From the NCBI GenBank assembly GCA_031278025.1, contig JAITLF010000095.1:1-7608 (forward strand): a stretch of DNA of 7,608 nucleotides, in the 5' to 3' direction. The notes under the pieces are model-generated. The model made no database searches. It was not told the DNA's origin and saw only the letters and a program-made list of their open reading frames with translations. Both the position numbers and the translations under genes were made by a program. Below, piece by piece: positions 1 through 5,275 of the stretch. This stretch comes from Treponema sp. Its GTDB lineage: Bacteria; Spirochaetota; Spirochaetia; Treponematales; Breznakiellaceae. The first letter of the stretch is position 1. Each line of letters begins with the position of its first letter.

Positions 1-17
1 GAAAAATGTTTTTGCGC

Positions 18-1025
18 TCAAGAAACCGGGGTCCGGCAGCGCCGGACCTCGCGGGGCTCCGCCCCGTCACCCCGCCGGGGGCTCTGCCCTGCGGGGAGCA
101 GGAAGAAGCCCGCCGGGTCCGGGCAGCGCCCCGCGAGCCGGGCGGTCCTTCTGATCCCCTGGGGGCCCGGCCAGGAAAGTCCCAGGGCGGTACCTTTGAA
201 TCGGGCTTTCAATTCCTCGTCCGAGGCCGCCAACAGTTCCCGGCAGTCCAGGTATGCCGGGAGCATCCCTTCACTCGTCCGCGTTCCCGGAATGGGCCGG
301 CGGTTTCTAACACACGCATCCTGACAGGCCGTACAGCCGTACAGCCGCCTGCCCCAATGCCGGACGACCTCCGGCGGTACTGTCGCGCCGTTCCCCGACG
401 CATACCATTGAATGCACCGCTCCCGCTCTATCGTCCCGTCCCCACGGACGGCGTTTGTAGGGCAGGCCGCTTTGCAGGGGGGATGTTCCGGGTCGCAGGC
501 CCCGCAAAAGAAGAAGGATTCATCCTGCGTAAGGGGGGTATCCGGTTTCAGGGCCAGGGGCAGGGTCATCCCCGCGATGATAACCAGGGACCCTGCTTCG
601 GGGGTAATGATGAGGCTGTTCCGTCCCGCTTCTCCCAGGCCGCAGGCGCGGGCCAGGGGTTTTTCCGGAAAGGGGGAATTGCAGAAGATGGCGTAATCGG
701 CGCGGGTTCCGCCATAGCGGGCGCGGAATTCCGCCGCCAGTGCTTGCAGGCGCCGGACCGCCTCCCGGTAGTAGTTCCGCCGGGCAAAGGGGGCGATGCT
801 TCCGGTTCCCGGCGGGGGGTCGCCGGCAGCGGGGGGGTCCCCTTCCAGCGGCAGATTCCCGTAGGGTAACGCCGCTATCAGGGCGGACGGCATGCCGCAG
901 CGGCGGTTGTCCGGGGTCCGGGGTTCTTCGGGCGGGGGTTCCGGCGCAAAGGGGGCAAGGATCCGGGCGCGGATAAATCCCGCGTTCAGGGCGCAGGCGC
1001 GGATTTCTTCTTTTACGTCCCGCAA
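18..1025 (-). CDS. QueG-like (epoxyqueuosine reductase family) iron-sulfur protein, probably divergent
   Basis: 335 aa. The order of conserved blocks matches QueG, the cobalamin-dependent [4Fe-4S] enzyme that reduces epoxyqueuosine to queuosine in tRNA. These are a helix at 82-100, the block CNSPFPEKPLARACGLG (115-131), AGSLVII, then two ferredoxin-like Cys sets: C174, C177, C184, C188-P and C204, C231, C234, C238. The ending FKGTALGLSWPG...IRRTARLAG matches the end of the QueG core, but the C-terminal HEAT-like region of full-length QueG (about 380 aa) is absent. Oddities: the Asp of the usual VD(S/T) motif, the proposed catalytic acid, is Asn116; the usual DYH is NYY (84-86); and the first Cys set has four extra residues between its second and third Cys. 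Residues from about 301 are encoded by a palindromic repeat. Start: TTG at 1025 with GAGG 8 nt upstream, and the frame closes at a TAG at 1056-1058. The family call is firm; queuosine activity is doubtful. Confidence 0.8.
   Translation of the reverse strand: MRDVKEEIRACALNAGFIRARILAPFAPEPPPEEPRTPDNRRCGMPSALIAALPYGNLPLEGDPPAAGDPPPGTGSIAPFARRNYYREAVRRLQALAAEFRARYGGTRADYAIFCNSPFPEKPLARACGLGEAGRNSLIITPEAGSLVIIAGMTLPLALKPDTPLTQDESFFFCGACDPEHPPCKAACPTNAVRGDGTIERERCIQWYASGNGATVPPEVVRHWGRRLYGCTACQDACVRNRRPIPGTRTSEGMLPAYLDCRELLAASDEELKARFKGTALGLSWPGPQGIRRTARLAGRCPDPAGFFLLPAGQSPRRGDGAEPREVRRCRTPVS
24..100. repeat. Cluster of three GC-rich hairpins with an AAACCGGGG lead-in (REP-like)
   Basis: Three back-to-back inverted repeats can be read directly. 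GGTCCGGC-agc-GCCGGACC lies at 30-48 (8-bp perfect stem). CGGGGC-tcc-GCCCCG lies at 52-66 (6-bp stem). CCCCGC/GCGGGG at 70-75 and 91-96 encloses an inner GGGC-tct-GCCC stem. All three tip loops are 3 nt. The lead-in TTTTTGCGCT...GAAACC (9-28) recurs at 5187-5205. No T-run follows, so this looks like a dispersed palindromic element and not a terminator. It lies inside the reading frame of the QueG-like gene. Confidence 0.75.
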
Positions 1026-1099
1026 TTCAATTCCCTCAATACTAGTTCCCTCGATCTAGTTCCCTCGATCTAACTCCCGCAAGCTCGTTCCCGTACCCG
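1016..1099. repeat. 14-bp tandem repeat spanning the ribosome-binding site of the QueG-like gene
   Basis: Two exact copies of AGTTCCCTCGATCT sit at 1044-1057 and 1058-1071. Flanking degenerate copies lie at 1030-1043, 1072-1085 and 1086-1099, with a more diverged one near 1016-1029. Read on the minus strand, each good unit contains GAGGGA, a Shine-Dalgarno-like string. The copy nearest the TTG start supplies its presumed ribosome-binding site. The array fills the 75-bp gap between the ZIP transporter stop and the QueG-like start. Confidence 0.8.
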
Positions 1100-1100
1100 C

Positions 1101-1910
1101 TTATCCTAACCCGACATCCATTGCCATCATGATCGCAAAGCCCAGCATAAGGCCGGTAGTGGCAATGTGGTCGTTTCCTTCGCGGTAGGCTTCAGGGATA
1201 AGTTCTTCGGCAACCACGAAAATCATGGCGCCGGCGGCAAAAGCCAGGGCGTAGGGCAGGATGGGCTGAATGAAGAAGACCAGGGCCGCTCCCAGTACGC
1301 CGGCGACCGGCTCCACAACGCCGGAAAGCTGGCCGTACCAAAAACTTTTAAGCCGCGAGGCCCCGTCCCTGCGCAAGGGGATGGAAACCGCCGCGCCTTC
1401 GGGAAAGTTCTGGAGTCCTATACCCAGGGCCAGCACGACGGCGCCGGTAACCCCCGCGCCGGGGACTCCCACCGCGGCGGTGCCGAAACTTACGCCTACC
1501 GCGAGGCCTTCCGGTATGTTGTGGAGCGTAATGGCCAGGACCAAAAGGATGGAACGGCCCCAGGATGTCTTGATTCCCTCGGCGTCTTCCCGGCGGTGCT
1601 CAAGGTGCAGATGGGGAAGGAGGCGGTCCACCAGGCGGAGGAAGACACCGCCCAAAAGGAAGCCCGCGACTGCAGGTATGAGGGGGGATTTTCCGGCGGC
1701 TTCCGCCATGACGATGGCCGGCGCAAGCAGGGACCAGAAGCTGGCCGCAATCATGACGCCTCCTGCAAAGCCGAGCATTCCATCCAGCATCTTGCGGTTG
1801 ATGTTCCTGAAGAAGAACACCGTTCCCGCGCCCAGGGCGGTAAGCCCATAGGTAAAGAGGGTCGCCAAGAGCGCCTGCAAAACGACGTGTTGGTTGTTAA
1901 ACCATATCAT
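1101..1910 (-). CDS. ZIP family divalent metal transporter (GufA/ZupT-like)
   Basis: 269 aa inner-membrane protein, expected to bring Zn2+ or related divalent metals into the cytoplasm. About eight hydrophobic segments are visible. The ZIP metal-site helices are intact: HNIPEG at 130-135 (H130, N131, E134) and QNFPEG at 167-172 (N168, E171), followed by GQLSGVVEP (E200) and EELIPE (235-240). The cytoplasmic loop after the third helix holds a short His cluster, LPHLHLEH (98-105), a typical metal-sensing loop. Length and motifs fit GufA-type ZIPs better than longer eukaryotic ones. Start: ATG at 1910 gives [10 protein letters not shown], leading straight into the first helix. A longer reading upstream to 2084 would only translate the ymdB tail out of frame. 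The ATG overlaps the ymdB stop as ATGA and has no strong Shine-Dalgarno, so translation is probably coupled. The metal specificity cannot be read from sequence. Confidence 0.93.
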   Translation of the reverse strand: MIWFNNQHVVLQALLATLFTYGLTALGAGTVFFFRNINRKMLDGMLGFAGGVMIAASFWSLLAPAIVMAEAAGKSPLIPAVAGFLLGGVFLRLVDRLLPHLHLEHRREDAEGIKTSWGRSILLVLAITLHNIPEGLAVGVSFGTAAVGVPGAGVTGAVVLALGIGLQNFPEGAAVSIPLRRDGASRLKSFWYGQLSGVVEPVAGVLGAALVFFIQPILPYALAFAAGAMIFVVAEELIPEAYREGNDHIATTGLMLGFAIMMAMDVGLG

Positions 1911-2749
1911 GGCAGGTCTGCCGGCGTACCCCGGAGCGCCCGGCTGATACGCCGTACCGCCAGGGCTTTCCCCGTATCCCGGTCTATGTCCGCAAGAATT
2001 CCCTGTATGGCCGAAGCGTGCCCCGGTCCGGGTTTCGCACATTCCATACGGTACAGGACGTGGTTCCTGGCCCGATCCAGGCATATCTTCTCGTCCATGC
2101 CGATGATGCTGTTGGTTACCCCGGTCATACCCAGGTCGGTAATGTACCCGGAGCCTTTTGGCAGTATCCGTTCGTCCGCGGTCTGCACATGGGTATGGGT
2201 TCCCACGATAAGGCTGGCCCTGCCGTCCAGGTAGTAGGCGAGGGATTCTTTTTCGCGGGTGGATTCGGCGTGAAAATCAACCAGGACTAGAGGGCGCCCT
2301 GCGTTTGGGGCTTCGCTTTTTGCGGCGGCATCTTGTATAACCGCGTCAAAGGTCCTGAAGGGGCAGTCTATCGGAGTCATGAGTTCCCGGCCCTGGAGGC
2401 TGATCACCAGCCAGGAGGCGCCGGCTTTTTCAAGGCAAAGCCAGCCCCGGCCCGCAGCGGGTTCAGGATAGTTGGCGGGCCGCAAAATCCGGCGCTCGCC
2501 CTCCATGACTTCCCAGAATTCCCGCTTTTCCCAGACATGGTTTCCGGAAGTAACAACATCCGCGCCGGCCCCTAAAATCCGTTTAAGGGTGTCTTCGGTT
2601 ATACCAAAGCCTTCGGCGGCGTTTTCCCCGTTAACCACCGCAAAATCCGCGGAATATTCCCGGATAAGCTGGGGCAAAAGACTATCCAGGGCGTCAAGGC
2701 CCGGAACACCCACCACATCGCCAATCATGATTACCCGCAAAGATTTCAT
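1907..2749 (-). CDS. ymdB: YmdB-family (TIGR00282) metallophosphoesterase, probable 2',3'-cyclic nucleotide phosphodiesterase
   Basis: 280 aa cytoplasmic enzyme. The Bacillus subtilis homologue is a dinuclear-metal phosphodiesterase acting on cyclic nucleotides and affecting biofilm and motility decisions. The whole ligand set is present: D11 in MIGDVVG, E42/N43 in VNGENAA, N70 and H71 in SGNHVWEK, H160 in VDFHAE, and H185 and H187 in [10 protein letters not shown]. Further family blocks are [13 protein letters not shown] and YITDLGMTG. The C-terminus ([19 protein letters not shown]) also matches, with about ten extra residues at the end. Start: ATG at 2749 gives [11 protein letters not shown], aligned with the family N-terminus. 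The frame stays open to 2818 but the extra residues do not resemble the family. The Shine-Dalgarno is weak (AAGG 13 nt upstream). The gene is followed by the ZIP transporter with a 4-nt ATGA overlap, so the two are co-transcribed and probably coupled. Family certain; the physiological role here is inferred. Confidence 0.95.
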   Translation of the reverse strand: MKSLRVIMIGDVVGVPGLDALDSLLPQLIREYSADFAVVNGENAAEGFGITEDTLKRILGAGADVVTSGNHVWEKREFWEVMEGERRILRPANYPEPAAGRGWLCLEKAGASWLVISLQGRELMTPIDCPFRTFDAVIQDAAAKSEAPNAGRPLVLVDFHAESTREKESLAYYLDGRASLIVGTHTHVQTADERILPKGSGYITDLGMTGVTNSIIGMDEKICLDRARNHVLYRMECAKPGPGHASAIQGILADIDRDTGKALAVRRISRALRGTPADLP

Positions 2750-2781
2750 ACCGTTACTGTAACCTTTTCCGGCCGGAAAAT

Positions 2782-2853
2782 CTACACGGGTGGTGATGCA
2801 GAAAGCAGGATAAGCCACGCACGGTCATAGTTGATGGTGATGGTTATTTGCAT
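2782..2853 (-). CDS. Candidate 23-aa small ORF upstream of ymdB
   Basis: ATG at 2853, preceded by TGGAAC (GGA a few bases upstream), opens a 23-codon frame with residues such as ITITINYDRAWLILLSAS and ends at TAG 2782-2784, 32 nt before the ymdB ATG. It could be a leader peptide or chance. It has no recognisable family, and nothing besides position and a modest ribosome-binding site supports it. Confidence 0.15.
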   Translation of the reverse strand: MQITITINYDRAWLILLSASPPV

Positions 2854-2892
2854 AGTTCCATTTTACCGTCTTCCCGCCACAGTGCCTTCTTT

Positions 2893-2967
2893 ATCAGGAA
2901 ACCTGGGTTTCCTGATATTATGCCAAACTTGGGCGGCGGCCCTGGGGGAGGGAGCGGAGCCCCGGCG
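2893..2967. repeat. Palindrome of the AAACC.GGGTTT family with a GAGCCCCGGCG arm
   Basis: ATCAGGAAACC at 2893-2903 and GGTTTCCTGAT at 2906-2916 form an 11-bp perfect stem with a 2-nt centre. Forty bases further on, GAGCCCCGGCG (2957-2967) is identical for 11 nt to 5265-5275, and its reverse complement shares GGGGCTCCGC with 53-62. No T-run flanks the stem on either strand, so it is poor as an intrinsic terminator. It lies in the 232-bp gap between the deacetylase stop and the ymdB start, where I see no other gene except a doubtful small ORF at 2782-2853. Confidence 0.65.
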
Positions 2968-2981
2968 AATGACGAATACCG

Positions 2982-3755
2982 TTACCGGTCGAATTTTGCC
3001 GTCTCTAGCGCGTCAAACCCCGAAAGGGCGTATCCTTTTTCCTGCAGGATGAGGATCAGCCTTTCTACCGCATCGGGAATCCAGGCGCGGTCGTACTGCC
3101 CGCCGGGGTATCTCTTGAGCGCCGCCTCTATCTTGCGGTGGGAATCGCGGCCGTCGTGCAGCATGATAACGCCGCCGTCCTGTTGTTCAATTCTGCGCAC
3201 CAAAAAACGCACCACCTGATCCATATCGGACGCGGTTTTTACCGCGTCGTGGGGCCGGGCGGTGCTGGGTATCAGCGTATAACCCTGGGACTGCCAGATA
3301 CGCCGGTGCCGCTTCCGGTAAAACCCGCCCTGGGGCCGGTAGAGCCGGGGATTCAGCGGTTCTCCCAGCGCGGCGCTGATGGCCTGCTCGCCCATTTCAA
3401 GGTTGAGCAGAAAGAATTCACGGTCCATGTGTACCGCCCAAGAATCATAGTACCCGTGGTTGATAATATAGTGGCCCTCGTTCCGGATACGCCTGACCAG
3501 TTCCGGGCTATGCGCTGCATTTTCTCCCAACAGGGCGAACATGGCATGGATTCGGTACTTCTTCAGAACATCCAGGAGCCGCGCGGTGGTATCCCCCTGG
3601 GGATTAGGGCCGTCATCAAAGGTAAAGACAACGAATTTATCGGGAAGGCCGATCCCCTTTTTGGAGCGATCCAGACTTTCACAAGCGGAAAGGAGGCACA
3701 ACGCCGGGAGAACCAGAAGGAGTATCGCGGCGCTGAGGTTTTGCGGTTTTTTCAT
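2982..3755 (-). CDS. Polysaccharide deacetylase (NodB domain), predicted lipoprotein
   Basis: 257 aa. The N-terminus is a lipoprotein signal: MKKPQN, a hydrophobic core (9-24), then lipobox LLSAC with Cys25, so the enzyme should be membrane-anchored on the periplasmic or outer side. It is a carbohydrate esterase family 4 fold removing acetyl groups from peptidoglycan or another N-acetylated glycan. Motifs: TFDDGPN (45-51) with catalytic base D47 and metal ligand D48; GHYIINHGYYDSW (94-106) with H100; YRPQGG (139-144); and VIMLHDG (196-202) with H200. In the second motif the usual form is NHxxxH; here the last His is replaced by Asp104, so the third metal ligand is changed. Start: ATG at 3755 has GGA about 5 nt upstream. 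A TTG three codons earlier lacks a ribosome-binding site. A promoter and inverted repeat lie just upstream. The exact substrate is not readable. Confidence 0.9.
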   Translation of the reverse strand: MKKPQNLSAAILLLVLPALCLLSACESLDRSKKGIGLPDKFVVFTFDDGPNPQGDTTARLLDVLKKYRIHAMFALLGENAAHSPELVRRIRNEGHYIINHGYYDSWAVHMDREFFLLNLEMGEQAISAALGEPLNPRLYRPQGGFYRKRHRRIWQSQGYTLIPSTARPHDAVKTASDMDQVVRFLVRRIEQQDGGVIMLHDGRDSHRKIEAALKRYPGGQYDRAWIPDAVERLILILQEKGYALSGFDALETAKFDR

Positions 3756-3776
3756 GGTTTCCAAATTTCAAAAGGT

Positions 3777-3797
3777 GCAATACCGAGAACGTATTGC
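3777..3797. promoter_or_regulatory. 7-bp inverted repeat in the leader of the deacetylase gene
   Basis: GCAATAC (3777-3783) and GTATTGC (3791-3797) form a perfect 7-bp inverted repeat around a 7-nt spacer, immediately downstream of the predicted transcription start and about 22 nt before the ATG. It could be a repressor operator or a 5' mRNA hairpin. The regulator is unknown. Confidence 0.4.
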
Positions 3798-3801
3798 CGA
3801 A

Positions 3802-3837
3802 TATCGCGTTTATAGTGGATGCACCGCCGGCTTTCAA
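3802..3837 (-). promoter_or_regulatory. Sigma70-type promoter for the polysaccharide deacetylase gene
   Basis: On the minus strand TTGAAA (3837-3832) and TATAAA (3814-3809) are separated by exactly 17 nt, close to the sigma70 consensus TTGACA-17-TATAAT. Transcription would begin near 3802, giving a leader of about 45 nt. It lies in the 98-bp gap after the dehydrogenase stop, so the deacetylase gene can be transcribed independently. Confidence 0.6.
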
Positions 3838-3853
3838 TCACGGCTCACCCGGC

Positions 3854-4855
3854 TCAGTACCCCGCGCCCTTATCCACCAGATTCCGCAGGGGTTCCCCGC
3901 GGAAATAACGGCCCAGGTTTTCCAGGGCTATTTCCATGGCAAGCGCGTTGTAGTCCTCGTGAAAGCCCGCGTAATGGGGGGTAAGGAGTACGTTTTCCAG
4001 ATTCCACAGGGGCGAATCCTCGGGCAGGGGTTCCTGTTCGGTTACGTCCAGTAGCGCGGCGGCAAGGCGCCCGGCTTTCAGGGCCTCCACCAGGGCCGGC
4101 TCGCAGGTGGTTTTGCCGCGGCCCACGCTGACGTAGACCGCCTGGGGCTTCATTGCGGCGAACTCTTTCTTGCCAATGCCGTGTTCGGTATCCGGGGTAT
4201 GGGGAAGAATATTCACCACGTAGTCCGCCTGCCCCAGGGCCTCGTATAACCGCGCGGCGGGCATCACCATAACCCCCAGCCTGTCGGCAGAAACTTCGGC
4301 GGCCCTGCGCCTTAGGCCCGTTACCTTCATTCCGAAAGCCCGGGCCGCCTGGGCAACCGCTTCGCCGATAACCCCGTATCCCAGGATCAGCATGACCTTC
4401 CCCTTGAGTGTGGACATTTCGCGCATCTTTGGCCGGATCCAGACATGATCGCCCTGATTCCTAAAGGCGCGTCCCATTTTCCTGGCCCAGGTAAGTATCA
4501 TGGCTAAGGTGTGTTCGGCGATTTGCTGCCCATGTATCCCCGACGTGGTAGTCAGATGGAACGGCAGGGCTTTCAATTCCGGTATCACCTGAAGGATATC
4601 CGCACCAGCCGACCAGAGCTGGAGCCACTTGAGGTTGGGCATTTGGGGGATACGTTCAAAGGGAATATCGCCGAAGGCGATCTCGATCCTGTCCAGGGCC
4701 TTCTCCACCTCGGCCGTATCACGAGTAACCAGCACTTCCAGGCTTTCGCCCGTTTTTTGAAGTGCGCCATCAATAAGTTCCGCGGCGGTGTTCATGCGGA
4801 TACGGTGTATCGACCCGGCAACCAAAAGGATTCGTTTACTATCGCTGTTACCCAT
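3854..4855 (-). CDS. D-isomer-specific 2-hydroxyacid dehydrogenase (NAD(P)-dependent, GhrA-like)
   Basis: 333 aa cytoplasmic oxidoreductase interconverting a 2-oxoacid and a D-2-hydroxyacid. The N-terminal substrate domain runs to about residue 105 and resumes near 295. The nucleotide-binding domain between them has the Rossmann motif GYGVIG (159-164). The catalytic triad is present: R246 in VSVGRG, E275 in TEQEPLP, and H294 in TPHYAG. The second Rossmann strand ends in GLRRR (180-184) instead of the Asp expected for strict NAD enzymes, so NADP(H) is the likely cofactor, as in glyoxylate/hydroxypyruvate reductases. Start: ATG at 4855. An in-frame TAA lies just upstream, so no longer start is possible, but the AAGG before it is only 1 nt away and the initiation signal is poor. 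No convincing promoter was seen upstream. Substrate is unknown; family is certain. Confidence 0.93.
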   Translation of the reverse strand: MGNSDSKRILLVAGSIHRIRMNTAAELIDGALQKTGESLEVLVTRDTAEVEKALDRIEIAFGDIPFERIPQMPNLKWLQLWSAGADILQVIPELKALPFHLTTTSGIHGQQIAEHTLAMILTWARKMGRAFRNQGDHVWIRPKMREMSTLKGKVMLILGYGVIGEAVAQAARAFGMKVTGLRRRAAEVSADRLGVMVMPAARLYEALGQADYVVNILPHTPDTEHGIGKKEFAAMKPQAVYVSVGRGKTTCEPALVEALKAGRLAAALLDVTEQEPLPEDSPLWNLENVLLTPHYAGFHEDYNALAMEIALENLGRYFRGEPLRNLVDKGAGY

Positions 4856-5154
4856 ACCTTAACAATATCAGAAAGTTTCATTTAAGATAAGGACGGTGAT
4901 AATTCAGGAGGGCGGCCTGTTACGATACGGCGGGCGTCATCCGGCCTCCCTATGCCGGAGCCTCCTCCCCGGCTCAGGGCGGGCGCATTAAACATTCTTA
5001 GGGAACAGCCGCCGCAGGTTCCCTTACCGCCGGCGGCGGCGGCAACAGCGGCGGCAACGGCGCCTCGCCAGACTTCATCATGATGTCCGGCGCGGTTTCT
5101 GGCGGCGGTACCGGCGGGACTACCGGCAGCTGACGGCGGCGGGGCCTGCGGTGT
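4856..5154. other. Intergenic stretch with GC-rich low-complexity sequence and an orphan Gly-rich frame
   Basis: No gene with a start was found in these 299 bp. A perfect 7-bp inverted repeat, AGGGAAC/GTTCCCT (5000-5006 and 5018-5024), is followed by GGC-rich sequence. The plus frame 5002-5133 is open for 43 codons after a TAG and reads Gly/Ser/Thr-rich (SLTAGGGGNSGGNGASPD, ending GGTGGTTGS, then TGA). It has no start with a ribosome-binding site except an internal ATG-ATG, so it may be the remnant of a Gly-rich protein tail or chance in GGC repeats. This gap divides the minus-strand block from the plus-strand block. Confidence 0.4.
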
Positions 5155-5275
5155 GTAAACCCGGGTTTACGGCGTGCAAAACCGGGTTTTTGCGCTGCGG
5201 AAACCCGGGTTTCTGATCGAAAAACCCCGGTTTCTGATCAATAAACCCGGGTCCGGCAACACCAGAGCCCCGGCG
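5155..5275. repeat. Five-unit array of AAACCCGGGTTT palindromes spaced about 21-22 bp, plus GAGCCCCGGCG arm
   Basis: GTAAACCCGGGTTTAC (5155-5170) is a perfect 16-bp palindrome and GAAACCCGGGTTTC (5200-5213) a perfect 14-bp one. Imperfect units lie at 5176-5193 (GCAAAACCGGGTTTTTGC), at 5216-5233, and at 5243-5253 (right half lost, becoming GGGTCCGGCA as at 29-38). The CCGG centres sit near 5162, 5183, 5206, 5228 and 5248, giving spacings of 21, 23, 22 and 20 bp. The array ends in GAGCCCCGGCG (5265-5275), which runs directly into the first homologous codons of the SbcC-like pseudogene. Confidence 0.8.

Noticed and set aside
6..869. Plus-strand open frame of 287 codons
   Set aside because: Antisense to the QueG-like gene, which has eight ordered Cys ligands; this frame has no recognisable domain.
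1167..2234. Long plus-strand open frame of 355 codons
   Set aside because: It lies antisense to the ZIP and ymdB genes, which carry full family motifs; its translation is low-complexity and matches nothing. A high-GC shadow frame.
2893..2916. Intrinsic terminator for the deacetylase gene
   Set aside because: The stem is strong but no T-run follows on either strand, and the sequence belongs to the palindromic repeat family.
4856..4920. Promoter for the hydroxyacid dehydrogenase
   Set aside because: TATTGT and TATCTT can be picked as -10 boxes, but no acceptable -35 stands at 16-18 nt.
5155..5260. CRISPR array
   Set aside because: Units are palindromic, only about 21-22 bp apart with no unique spacers of normal length, and no cas gene is present.
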